Shown one piece after another: positions 8,377 to 16,742 of a stretch of 64,000 nt of DNA. Positions within the stretch are counted from its first letter, which is position 1. Every line of letters starts with the position of its first letter. The DNA comes from Hymenobacter negativus. GTDB lineage: Bacteria > Bacteroidota > Bacteroidia > Cytophagales > Hymenobacteraceae. Both the position numbers and the translations under genes were made by a program. Where the stretch lies: assembly GCF_016056375.1 (NCBI RefSeq), contig NZ_JAEDAE010000001.1, forward strand, positions 930,001-994,000, read 5' to 3'. A model generated the notes under the pieces. That model had not been told where the DNA came from, ran no database searches, and saw nothing but the letters and a program-made list of their open reading frames with translations.

Positions 8377-9243
8377 TTATTTGACTTTGGGCTTTTTAGT
8401 GGCTGCGGCTTTTGCGGCTACTGGCGCTAACAGCCCACGCGGCTGTACTCTCGCGTATGGGAAGTGGTAAGCATTGTCGGGCTCATAATTTAACATGACG
8501 TGCGGCAGCATCCTTTCGTAGTATAGCCGCACCTCGTGCGGCGTCAGAGCAAAGCTTTCCAAATCTGGTTCGGAAGCACGAGATTCTTCTGTGGGCCCAA
8601 GGTCTGTTTGAAAGCGAACGCGCTTAGCGGCCCAGTCCCAACTGAAACACTCGGCCACGGTGGCAATGTCGGTTGAATCTGCTTCATCGTGCATACCGTC
8701 CAGGGTTTCACCAAAGCGGCGGCTGATGGCCCCGTGCATTCGGCGCGTCAGTTGAGCGGGCAGGTCGGCTACCAGGTCGGCCAGGGCCAACTGATTGCCG
8801 GTGCGCAGGTCGAAGGTGACGTGCAGGGCCTGCTCCCACGAATAGGCCCCGGTGAATTCCTGCGAGTATTCCAAGGATAGCAGCCCTTGCTGATTTAGTA
8901 GTACACTGTAGTCACAGCCTGTTAGCCCCTGCCCGACCGTGTTCCAACCCAAACCGTTTTCGCTATCATAGCAACACGCTCGCTCGGCTTGCCGCAACTG
9001 CTGGCGCACGCTCAGCTTCGGGTTTGTGGCCCCATCCAGCACCAGCGCTACGATGCGGCGGTTGATGCGTTCAGCCGCCACCGCATCGGCCAGCTGCACC
9101 TGTGGCAATTTAAATCGATTGGTCTGCCGGCCTTCCGTGACCGTGAAAAGACGCGCCTTTTGCCTCGCGTGTGCCACTGCTTGGGCCAGACCAGGCGTTA
9201 CTCCGGCGAAAAACCATGCCCTTAAAATCCACTTTCCAATCAT
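8377..9243 (-). CDS. Putative secreted protein, DUF3298/RsiV-like
   Basis: A 288-residue protein. The N-terminus MIGKWILRAWFFAGVTPGLA resembles a signal peptide, although the region before it is short and the cleavage site is unclear. The segment GLLSLEYSQEFTGAYSWEQA followed by TFDLRTGNQLALADLV resembles the DUF4163/DUF3298 fold of PdaC and RsiV-like extracytoplasmic proteins. The C-terminus is basic and Ala/Lys-rich. It starts 14 bases after the ABC permease gene ends, so the two are probably cotranscribed. The domain assignment is from pattern memory only. Confidence 0.6.
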   Translation of the reverse strand: MIGKWILRAWFFAGVTPGLAQAVAHARQKARLFTVTEGRQTNRFKLPQVQLADAVAAERINRRIVALVLDGATNPKLSVRQQLRQAERACCYDSENGLGWNTVGQGLTGCDYSVLLNQQGLLSLEYSQEFTGAYSWEQALHVTFDLRTGNQLALADLVADLPAQLTRRMHGAISRRFGETLDGMHDEADSTDIATVAECFSWDWAAKRVRFQTDLGPTEESRASEPDLESFALTPHEVRLYYERMLPHVMLNYEPDNAYHFPYARVQPRGLLAPVAAKAAATKKPKVK

Positions 9244-9257
9244 TCTCGCCTCTACCC

Positions 9258-10499
9258 CTATTCGTAGCGCAGCGAATCAATCGGGTCGAGCGCGGCGGCT
9301 TTGCTGGCGGGGTAGTAGCCCGAGGCCATGCCCACGCCCACGCAGATAACCAGGCCCGCCGCCATCCAGCCCCAGGGCACCAGGAAGGAACCCGAGCCCA
9401 CGAACTTCGCCACCAGGTTGCCCCCCAGCACGCCCAGCAAAATGCCCATGCCGCCGCCCAGCAGGCAAATCACAATGGCTTCCATTAGAAACTGAAACCG
9501 GATTTGGCGGGCCGTCGCGCCCAAGGCTTTGCGGATGCCGATTTCGCGGGTGCGCTCCGTCACCGACACTAGCATGATGTTCATAAGGGCAATGCTGGCC
9601 CCGAGCAAGGTGACGAAAGCAATAATGCTGCCGCCGGCCTTCATCTTACCCGAAATCGCATCCAGGTCGTTGGCCAGCGACTCGCTGCTTTCCACCACAA
9701 AGCTGTCTTCCTGGCCCAGTTTGTCGCGGCGCACGGCGCGCATGATGCCGGTGGCCTGGCCCATGATAAAATTGAGGGTGCTGTGCTCGGTAGTGGCCGT
9801 TTTCACGTCGTAGGTGAGGGCGCGCTGGCGGGGCATCTGGTTGCCGGTTTCGAGGGGCAGGAGGGCAATGCGGTCGGCCCCACCGCCGCCACCGGCCCCG
9901 CTGCCGCTTTTTTCCAGCAGGCCCACAATCAGGAATCGGCGGCCCATGGCGGCCACGTATTTGCCCACCGGGCTCTGCTTGGGAAATAATTTGGAGCGAA
10001 TTTCATCGCCCACTATCATCACGTTGGCTCCGCTGTTGAGCTCGGCCTGCGAGAAGGTACGGCCACCGGCCAGGTTATAGCCTTCAATTTTGAGGTAGTT
10101 TTCGTCGCCGGCCACCACCTGCATGTTAGGATTAGTTTTGGTGCCGTTGGCTTTCATTTCCACAGCCCCGGCAATGAAGGCCGAAATGCCGACTTTGGCG
10201 TTGTCGCCGATGGCCTTTTTGTATTGCTTGGCCTGCAGGAAATTGATGGGCGGATACTGCTTGGCCTGTACCCCGCCGCGCCGGCCACGGTTGCTGTAGC
10301 CTTTGGCGTGCAGCTCGAAGGAGTTGGCCCCGAGGCTGGCGAAGGTTTCGGACAGCGAATTCTTCATCGCGTCGATGCCCGTGAGGATGCCCACCAGCGC
10401 AAACAGTCCGATGCTCAGTATAAGCGCCGTGAGAATGGTGCGCAGCAGGTTGGCGCGAATGGAACGGAAGGCTTCGCGGACGTTTTCGAAAGGGCTCAT
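9258..10499 (-). CDS. MacB/FtsX-family ABC transporter permease
   Basis: 413 residues, ATG start. One membrane segment near residues 20-42 (RTILTALILSIGLFALVGIL) is followed by a MacB-type periplasmic domain (about 50-285). Three C-terminal FtsX membrane segments come next, with the cytoplasmic loop SVTERTREIGIRKALGATA, a hallmark of the family. Such permeases work with a separate ATPase in lipoprotein or envelope-stress mechanotransmission, or in export of peptides and macrolides. No ATPase gene is next to it here, so the partner is encoded elsewhere. A Gly-rich insert (GSGAGGGGGADR) sits in the periplasmic part. Confidence 0.9.
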   Translation of the reverse strand: MSPFENVREAFRSIRANLLRTILTALILSIGLFALVGILTGIDAMKNSLSETFASLGANSFELHAKGYSNRGRRGGVQAKQYPPINFLQAKQYKKAIGDNAKVGISAFIAGAVEMKANGTKTNPNMQVVAGDENYLKIEGYNLAGGRTFSQAELNSGANVMIVGDEIRSKLFPKQSPVGKYVAAMGRRFLIVGLLEKSGSGAGGGGGADRIALLPLETGNQMPRQRALTYDVKTATTEHSTLNFIMGQATGIMRAVRRDKLGQEDSFVVESSESLANDLDAISGKMKAGGSIIAFVTLLGASIALMNIMLVSVTERTREIGIRKALGATARQIRFQFLMEAIVICLLGGGMGILLGVLGGNLVAKFVGSGSFLVPWGWMAAGLVICVGVGMASGYYPASKAAALDPIDSLRYE

Positions 10500-10676
10500 G
10501 GGCAGGGACTTTGGCCGGCGGGGCGGGCGTTATGCTGGGAATGGACACGCACGCAGCAGAGTGCTACGGAGGCCGCACGGCAACGCAAGGACGCCAAAGT
10601 TCGGCGGACGACGCCTAACTTGAACCACTGACGCAGCAACCTCGTTGGTTTGGTGCGTTTCTTTCTCCTAAAAACT

Positions 10677-11942
10677 ATGCTGCTTAAGCGTTTTTTGTTG
10701 CTTTTGCTCGTGGCCGTGGCCCCGCTGGCGGCCCGCGCCAACCACGTGTTCATCCCGATGGATAACACCCAGAAAGAGTGCCTGAAGGCCTACGGCGTGG
10801 CATTCTGGCTGCTCCAGCGCGAGGTGCCGGTTGATTGGCTGCTCAACTATCGGGGCGGCTCCTTTGCGTTCGAAAGCACGCCGGGGGCCGAGAACGAGCT
10901 GGCCGTGCGCGGCGTCAGCTTCCAGGTTATCAGTGAGGCGCAGTACACCAGCATCCTTCAGGAAATAGCCGACCCCAACGCCAACATGGACGTGATGAAG
11001 CTGGAGAAGGTGCCCAAAATTGCGGTGTACACGCCCAAAGGCAAGCAGCCCTGGGACGATGCCGTAACCATGGTGCTCACCTACGCCGAAATCCCCTACA
11101 CCCAGCTTTACGACGACGAGGTGCTAAAAGGCGAGTTGCCCAAGTACGACTGGCTGCACCTGCACCACGAAGATTTCACGGGCGAGTACGGCAAGTTCTA
11201 CGCCACCTACCGCAACTACCCCTGGTACCAGCAGCAGGTGCGCGACGCCGAAGCCGCCGCCAAGCGCAACGGCTTCAATAAAGTGAGTGTGATGAAAGGC
11301 GCGGTGGCCACCAAAATGCAGGAGTTCATCGCGGGTGGCGGCTTTTTGTTCGCTATGTGCTCGGCCACGGATAGCTACGACATCGCGCTGGCCGGCCTGG
11401 GCATTGATATGGTGGAAAGCATGTACGACGGCGACCCCGCCGACCCGGCCGCGCAGTCCAAGCTCAATTTCAACCGCTGCCTGGCCTTCCAGAACTTTCA
11501 GCTCATGCGCGACCCGTATTTCTATGAGTACTCTAACATCGACATGCAGCCCAACGAGCGCGGCCTGGGCGAGCAGAACGATTATTTCTCGCTCTTCACC
11601 TACTCGGCCAAGTACGACCCGGTGCCCACCATGCTCACGCAGGACCACGAGAAAACCATCCACGGCTTCATGGGCCAGACCACGGCCTTCCGCAAAAGCC
11701 TCATCAAGCCCGACGTCATCGTGATGGGCGAAACCAAGCAAACCGGCGAGGCCCGCTACATCCACGGCACGCTGGGCAAGGGCACCTGGACGTTCTACGG
11801 CGGCCACGACCCCGAAGACTACCAGCACCTGGTGGGCGAAGAACCAACTGATTTGGCCCTGCATCCCAACTCTCCCGGCTACCGGCTGATATTGAATAAC
11901 ATTCTCTTCCCGGCGGCCAAAAAGAAGAAGCAGAAAACCTAA
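10677..11942 (+). CDS. Secreted Bacteroidota protein of the 'asparagine synthetase B'-like family (function unknown)
   Basis: 421 residues from the ATG at 10677. An in-frame TTG at 10650 would lengthen the N-terminus, but MLLKRFLLLLLVAVAPLAARA is already a full signal peptide with an ARA cleavage site. Highly conserved segments as I remember the family are LKAYGVAFWLLQ, DWLLNYRGGSF, KGKQPWDDAVTMVLTYAEIP, YDWLHLHHEDFTG, GGGFLFAMCSATD, GFMGQTTAF, FYGGHDPEDYQH and NSPGYRLILNN. Databases often label it asparagine synthetase B, yet no N-terminal Cys nucleophile or PP-loop motif is visible, so that name is doubtful. The HLHHEDFTG and MCSATDS motifs suggest a class I glutaminase-like or hydrolase fold; this is inference. 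Confidence 0.8.
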   Translation: MLLKRFLLLLLVAVAPLAARANHVFIPMDNTQKECLKAYGVAFWLLQREVPVDWLLNYRGGSFAFESTPGAENELAVRGVSFQVISEAQYTSILQEIADPNANMDVMKLEKVPKIAVYTPKGKQPWDDAVTMVLTYAEIPYTQLYDDEVLKGELPKYDWLHLHHEDFTGEYGKFYATYRNYPWYQQQVRDAEAAAKRNGFNKVSVMKGAVATKMQEFIAGGGFLFAMCSATDSYDIALAGLGIDMVESMYDGDPADPAAQSKLNFNRCLAFQNFQLMRDPYFYEYSNIDMQPNERGLGEQNDYFSLFTYSAKYDPVPTMLTQDHEKTIHGFMGQTTAFRKSLIKPDVIVMGETKQTGEARYIHGTLGKGTWTFYGGHDPEDYQHLVGEEPTDLALHPNSPGYRLILNNILFPAAKKKKQKT

Positions 11943-11961
11943 GCCGCGCCGCACGTCATCA

Positions 11962-12023
11962 GCCAGACCATCACGCACGAAGCCCCAACCGAAAAGTTGG
12001 GGCTTCGTGCGTGATGGTCTGGC
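11962..12023. terminator. Very long perfect hairpin after the asnB-like gene
   Basis: Arms 11962-11989 and 11996-12023 are 28-base perfect reverse complements around a CGAAAA loop. It begins 20 bases after the stop codon. There is no strong T-run after it, so it may act by structure or RNA stability rather than as a classic terminator. Confidence 0.75.
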
Positions 12024-12067
12024 GTTTCTAGCTGAACTTTGCTGATATTTTTCCACATCTTTTTTCA

Positions 12068-13102
12068 ATGAATTCATTTATACGCACTGCCCAACTGGCC
12101 CTTACGGCCGCAGCCGCTACGCTGCTTTTCGCCACTACCTCTTGCTCTAAAAAGGAGGACGCGGCCCCCGCTGCTCCGACCACCGGCAGCATCGAAGGCA
12201 CCATTACCCCGGCCAACTCCGTGACCACCGTGACGGCCACCAACGTGGGCGGCCTCACTTTCCTGGCCACGCCTAACACCACGTCCGGCGTGTTCACCGT
12301 GCCCAATCTGGCCCCGGGGGCTTATGTGCTCAGCTTCGCCCCGCGCGCCGGCTTCCAGGTGGCTGCGGCCCGCACCATCAGCGTGGTGGCTGGCAGCACC
12401 GCCCAGGCCGGCACGGTGGTAGTGTCGCCGATACCAACGGGCAGCATTACGGGCAGTATTTACCCTGCTGATGGCGCCACGCGGGTAGAAGCCACCTCGG
12501 CCGCGGGCGTAACGGTTTCGGCGGTGCCCGATGCCACCACCGGCGCGTTCAGCTTCCCCAATCTGGAGCTTGGTACTTACACCGTGCACTTTGTGGTAGC
12601 TAACGGGTTTCTACAGGAACCCGACCAAACGGCTACTTTGACGCTGACGGCCCTCACCGCCGCTCTGGGCGTGACAAATATCCACGGCAATGGCGTGCCG
12701 CGCGGCACCATGAGCTGGACGGTGAACGGCACCACGTTCACGGCCACGGCCCTCACCGGCACCGTCGTAGCCAGCAATCAGTTCGTGGTAGAAGGCACCA
12801 GTACCAGCGGCACCGTGAGCGACAAGCTGACCATAGCCCTGTATGGTAGCATTTCGACGGGTACTTACCCGCTGGGGTCTACGCCCTATTACACAGCCCG
12901 CTACACGCACCTGGTGAATGGCATCGTCACCGCCACCTACACGACGCTCACCAATGCCCAGGCCGGTATCGTGAACATTGCCACCTTCGACCGGTACGCG
13001 GGCGCCACCACCGGCACATTTGGTTTCGTCGGCGTGTATCCCACCGGCACGGTTACCACCACGGCAACTATTTCGAACGGCTCCTTCTCGCTGCGGTTCT
13101 AG
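12068..13102 (+). CDS. Lipoprotein with two carboxypeptidase-regulatory-like repeats
   Basis: 344 residues. The lipoprotein signal MNSFIRTAQLALTAAAATLL is followed by FATTSC, making C26 the lipidated residue. Two similar beta-rich modules follow, GSIEGTITPANSVTTVTATN and GSITGSIYPADGATRVEATS. Each ends with a PNLxxGxYxxxF pattern, typical of prealbumin-like (CarboxypepD_reg) domains. From about residue 218 a third part starts GTMSWTVNGTTFTATALTG and resembles the DUF6252 type seen in Bacteroidota lipoproteins. It probably sits at the outer membrane or cell surface; a carbohydrate or structural role is possible but not shown. A terminator follows. Confidence 0.8.
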   Translation: MNSFIRTAQLALTAAAATLLFATTSCSKKEDAAPAAPTTGSIEGTITPANSVTTVTATNVGGLTFLATPNTTSGVFTVPNLAPGAYVLSFAPRAGFQVAAARTISVVAGSTAQAGTVVVSPIPTGSITGSIYPADGATRVEATSAAGVTVSAVPDATTGAFSFPNLELGTYTVHFVVANGFLQEPDQTATLTLTALTAALGVTNIHGNGVPRGTMSWTVNGTTFTATALTGTVVASNQFVVEGTSTSGTVSDKLTIALYGSISTGTYPLGSTPYYTARYTHLVNGIVTATYTTLTNAQAGIVNIATFDRYAGATTGTFGFVGVYPTGTVTTTATISNGSFSLRF

Positions 13103-13126
13103 CTTCATCGCTGCCCAGCGCAACCA

Positions 13127-13159
13127 AAAGCCCTGACCTTCGCCGGTTGGGGCTTTTTT
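13127..13159 (+). terminator. Rho-independent terminator after the lipoprotein gene
   Basis: AAAGCCCTGACC at 13127-13138 pairs fully (two G-T pairs) with 13145-13156 around TTCGCC. A T-run at 13154-13159 follows. Confidence 0.88.
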
Positions 13160-13297
13160 ATTGAGTTCAGCCTCTGCGTCAGGCGGCCCCTATGCCGCTA
13201 CGTTGTGCTCGGCACTTCGCCTTGGCGGAAACTTACGGGCCGTTCGCCTTGCGTAGCGTGTCATTCACCGGTTTGAGCTTCCTGACCAGCCCATCGA

Positions 13298-14134
13298 GTG
13301 GCTAACTTTCAGAACCACATTTATCTTCTGCTCCATTTGCGTTTACGCCTAAGCCTATTCCTGCTTGCGCTGAGCAGCCCGATGGCCCATCTGGCCCAGG
13401 CCCAGCAACTCCCGGCTTTGCCCGCTGATTCGGCCATTCAGGCCCCACGGCCAGTAAATAAGGCCCGCGCCGTGGCCCTGCGCATTGCCGTGCCGTCGGC
13501 GCTGGTGGCCGTGGGCGTGCTGGCCCACAGCCCCACGTACAGCACGGTGCTCTGCCAGGCCAAACAGGACATGCAGGCCGAAACACAGGAAATTTTCCGG
13601 GGCTTCGATGCCCACGGCATCGACGACTACTCGCGCCACGCGCCGCTGGCCCTGGCCTACGGCCTGATGGCCACCGGCCACCGGGGCGAGCGTTCGGCGG
13701 TGGGTTTCACGCTCATCTACCTGGCCGCCCACGAGCTGGACGAAGGCATCGTGAGCAACCTCAAGCGCATCACGGCCGAGCCGCGCCCCTACAACGCCCA
13801 GGATTTAAGCTCCTTTCCGTCGTCACACACCTCGCAGGCCTTCCTCACGGCTACGCTGCTGCACGAGCAGTACGGCCGCCAGTACCCGTGGGTGAGTGTG
13901 AGCGGCTACGCCGTGGCTACCGCCACCGGGGCCATGCGCCTGATGGGCAACAAGCACTGGGCCACCGACGTGCTGGCCGGGGCCGCCATCGGCTTTCTTT
14001 CCGCCGAAACCGTGTGGCACCTGTACCCCGCACTCACTAAAGCGCTGCCGTCCCGCGTGGCGCACAAGCTGCTGCTGGTGCCCACCTACGTGCCCGGTGC
14101 GGGGGCCGGGGCCGCACTGGCCTTCCGGCCGTAG
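13298..14134 (+). CDS. PAP2-family phosphatase, secreted or membrane-bound
   Basis: 278 residues from a GTG start, chosen because it supplies a complete signal sequence (LRLRLSLFLLALSSP ... HLAQAQQ). The three PAP2 signature blocks are present: KRITAEPRP (K-x6-RP type), PSSHTSQAF with the PSGH-like core, and GAMRLMGNKHWATDVLAG (SRxxxxxHxxxD type, here with R and H spaced as expected). Family members dephosphorylate lipid phosphates such as undecaprenyl or phosphatidylglycerol phosphate in the periplasm. The preceding ~140-base gap shows no clear promoter. A strong terminator follows. Confidence 0.88.
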   Translation: MANFQNHIYLLLHLRLRLSLFLLALSSPMAHLAQAQQLPALPADSAIQAPRPVNKARAVALRIAVPSALVAVGVLAHSPTYSTVLCQAKQDMQAETQEIFRGFDAHGIDDYSRHAPLALAYGLMATGHRGERSAVGFTLIYLAAHELDEGIVSNLKRITAEPRPYNAQDLSSFPSSHTSQAFLTATLLHEQYGRQYPWVSVSGYAVATATGAMRLMGNKHWATDVLAGAAIGFLSAETVWHLYPALTKALPSRVAHKLLLVPTYVPGAGAGAALAFRP

Positions 14135-14155
14135 CGCTAAGCAGCGGTTGGATAA

Positions 14156-14195
14156 AGCCGGGGCTCTTCCCATTGGAAGGGCCCCGGCTCTTTTT
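14156..14195 (+). terminator. Rho-independent terminator after the PAP2 gene
   Basis: A 15-bp stem (14156-14170 with 14175-14189, one T-G pair; core AGCCGGGGC) has a CATT loop and is followed by CTTTTT. Confidence 0.92.
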
Positions 14196-14274
14196 ATTAG
14201 CGGGCCAGAAGCGCATTTTCTGTATCATTATCAACATGGTTCGCGTTTGGTAAGTAGCACCTGGCCGGCCGCCG

Positions 14275-16164
14275 ATGGCTCTGGCTTCCTTTCCGCTCCC
14301 TACCCGCATGGACGAATTGCATCTGGCCAACTACTCGCTTTCGGCCAGCCGGCCCGAAGAATCTCCCGCCGAAGAAACCGCCAACCCCCTGCCCCGGGCC
14401 GTGCTGCGCATGAACAACCACATGCTGCTCGACGGCACCTGGCACTTCGCCGAAGACGCTAAGGATGCGGGCCTGCGCGACAACTGGGCCCTGGGCCACA
14501 CCTACGAGCACGCCGCCCAGTGGCCCGGCTCGGTAGAGGAGCACCTGGCCCAGGCGCGTGGCCACCAGAACGGACCCACCTGGCAAGACCAGGTGGTGGT
14601 GTGGTATGAGCGGGAATTTCAACTGCCCGAAGTAGCCGAGTCGCAGCAACGGTCCATGCTCCAGCTCACGTTTGGGGCCTGCGGCTACGAGACCCGGGTC
14701 TGGCTCAACGGCAAGCCGCTGAAAACCATTGAAGGCGAAGAAATTCATCTGGGAGAATACACGTCTTTTTCCTACGAGCTAGACGAGGAAAACCTGCACC
14801 TCGTAAACCGCCTCACCGTGCGTATTGCCGATACCATGGACGCCGAGCTGCCCCGCGGCAAGCAGGAATCGCACGTGTACAAGCGCGGCGGCATCTGGTA
14901 CCAGACCTACACCGGCGCCGTGCGCAGCGTGTGGCTCGAAGTGGTGGAGCGCAACCGCCTGCGCTCGCGGGTGGGCGTGGTGAGTGCCGTGGAAGACCAG
15001 CTGGTACGCTTCAACCTCACGCTGCGCATTCACGACGCCGGCGCTTATACCATTCGGCTCCAGGCGTTTGAGGCCGATACCAAGGACCGCACCACGCCCC
15101 TGGCTACTTCCGATTTTCCGTTACAGCTGGCCGCCGGGCAGTGGCAGCAGCGGCTGGTGCTCGAAGTGCCCGGGGCCAGTCTTTGGTCGCCGGAAGTGCC
15201 GAACCGCTACCGGCTGGTGGCGCAGCTCATTCACGCCGATGGCTACGCAGCTCAGATTGAAACCCTGTTTGGCCTGCGCAAAATTGAAGCCCGGGGCCGC
15301 TACGTGTATCTGAATAACGAGCCGGTGTACCTCGACGGTATCTTGTACCAGCCCGGCCAGGCCACTTACGAGGAAATGCAGCGCCACATGCACGCCATGA
15401 AAGAGCTGGGCTGCAATCTGGTTCGCGTGCACATTGCCGGCATCGACCCGCGCATCTACAACCTGGCCGACGAGCTGGGTCTGCTGCTATGGGTAGAAGT
15501 GCCCAGCCCACACAGTTCTACCGCCCGCAGCCGCCAGAACCACCGTGCCGAGCTCCTGCGCTTGGTCACGCTCAGCGAAACCCACCCCAGCATCGTCATC
15601 TGGAGCCTGTACAACGAGGACTGGGGTGCCCAGGACATTGCCACCAACCCCGAAACCCGGCAGTACATCGTCGAGATGTACCACTTCATGCAAATTGCCT
15701 ACCCGCAGTTTCTGGTGGTGGACAACGACGGCTGGCACCACGTTTCCTATACCGGCCGCCTAAAGTCGGACCTGCTCACCGCCCACCTCTATACCCCCGA
15801 CCTGGGCCGGTGGAGGGAGTTGCTCGACCGCCTAGTAGGCGGCGAATTGGAGGGCACCGCGGCCTTCCCGCTGGTGGTGGGCGACCCGTTCTTCTACCGT
15901 CGCCAGGTGCCGCTCATCGTGAGCGAATGGGGCGGTTTTGGCTTCCCGGACTACGGCGGGCCGCAGGATGCCGAAGCCCGTACCAACACCATCCGCGCCT
16001 TTAAGCAGGAGTTGCGCAACCGGCCTATTGCCGGCGATGTGTACACGCAGGCCACCAACATCGAAGACGAACGCAACGGCTTGCTCGACCCGCACACCGG
16101 CGCGCTCAGCGTGCCCACCGGCCTGCTCAACTCGCGCCAACCCGCTCCGGAAACCGGGAGTTGA
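14275..16164 (+). CDS. Glycoside hydrolase family 2 protein
   Basis: 629 residues, shorter than LacZ (~1000) and near beta-glucuronidase size. The N-terminal jelly-roll domain (LDGTWHFAED, FGACGYETRVWLNGK, YKRGGIWYQTYTGAVRSVWLE) is followed by an immunoglobulin-like domain and a TIM barrel. The acid/base is E448 in WSLYNEDWG and the nucleophile is probably E551 in VSEWGGFGFP. No signal peptide is seen, so it should act in the cytosol or require another route. An alternative start is the ATG at 14308 (MDELHLANYS), which better fits homologous N-termini. Substrate (beta-galactoside, -mannoside or -glucuronide) cannot be told from sequence alone. Confidence 0.88.
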   Translation: MALASFPLPTRMDELHLANYSLSASRPEESPAEETANPLPRAVLRMNNHMLLDGTWHFAEDAKDAGLRDNWALGHTYEHAAQWPGSVEEHLAQARGHQNGPTWQDQVVVWYEREFQLPEVAESQQRSMLQLTFGACGYETRVWLNGKPLKTIEGEEIHLGEYTSFSYELDEENLHLVNRLTVRIADTMDAELPRGKQESHVYKRGGIWYQTYTGAVRSVWLEVVERNRLRSRVGVVSAVEDQLVRFNLTLRIHDAGAYTIRLQAFEADTKDRTTPLATSDFPLQLAAGQWQQRLVLEVPGASLWSPEVPNRYRLVAQLIHADGYAAQIETLFGLRKIEARGRYVYLNNEPVYLDGILYQPGQATYEEMQRHMHAMKELGCNLVRVHIAGIDPRIYNLADELGLLLWVEVPSPHSSTARSRQNHRAELLRLVTLSETHPSIVIWSLYNEDWGAQDIATNPETRQYIVEMYHFMQIAYPQFLVVDNDGWHHVSYTGRLKSDLLTAHLYTPDLGRWRELLDRLVGGELEGTAAFPLVVGDPFFYRRQVPLIVSEWGGFGFPDYGGPQDAEARTNTIRAFKQELRNRPIAGDVYTQATNIEDERNGLLDPHTGALSVPTGLLNSRQPAPETGS

Positions 16165-16185
16165 GGCATTGCCCGCAGCGACGGT

Positions 16186-16491
16186 TTAGCGCCGGCACTC
16201 GGGAAAGCTGGCTGGGGCCGCCGCGAGAGTGGCCGTCATGTACCAGCCGGCCCGCGTAGCGGTATTGCTGGCCTGCAACTGCATGTATAGCTTCCCCGGT
16301 ACGGTCGTCGTGACGGAGTTTTCCCGTAAGGTCAACGGACCAATTTCTGGCTGTAGGCGTGGCAAAGCCACTTTGGCAGCCTTGGGCACAATCAGCTCAA
16401 AAACAACTAATTGCTCTAGGTCTTCTTCGCAGTGGGCACAGCATAAAGGGTTGATAACGCCGGCTCCAGCATCTTGGTCACGATGTTGCAT
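16186..16491 (-). CDS. Hypothetical protein with CCxxC motif (101 aa)
   Basis: Begins MQHRDQDAGAGVINPLCCAH. The frame is open 31 codons further upstream to 16584, but that extension is AT-rich and unlike coding sequence here, so the ATG at 16491 is preferred. A possible metal site is CCAHCEEDLE (C18, C19, C22). The rest looks beta-rich (FELIVPKAAKVALPR, LYMQLQASNTATRAG). It is convergent with the GH2 gene. No family is recognised; it could be a small zinc-binding protein or a chance frame. Confidence 0.4.
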   Translation of the reverse strand: MQHRDQDAGAGVINPLCCAHCEEDLEQLVVFELIVPKAAKVALPRLQPEIGPLTLRENSVTTTVPGKLYMQLQASNTATRAGWYMTATLAAAPASFPECRR

Positions 16492-16701
16492 AAACGTTGC
16501 ACGAGAAAGGTGAGTAAATGGCACGCTGGAAAGTAAAGGGTTTGTTTTTTGGGTAAATATGACATCTGTCAGCTTAACAAACACAATTTATAAAAATTAT
16601 TTTAATTATTTTTTTTATTACCATAATCATATAAACCGCCGAGCTCAACAGTAGAATACGAGCAATGCCAAGCTGCCGAACCGTGCCGGCCCTTCCGGGG
16701 T

Positions 16702-16709
16702 TATCTTTG
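16702..16709 (+). promoter_or_regulatory. Candidate -7 element for the mrp-nifU operon
   Basis: TATCTTTG, an exact consensus match, 33 bases before the mrp start. The 16492-16701 stretch upstream holds no other convincing gene and contains a strongly AT-rich tract (about 16570-16635). Confidence 0.6.
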
Positions 16710-16742
16710 CGCTACGCTGCCATTTGGCGCATTGCCTAATCC

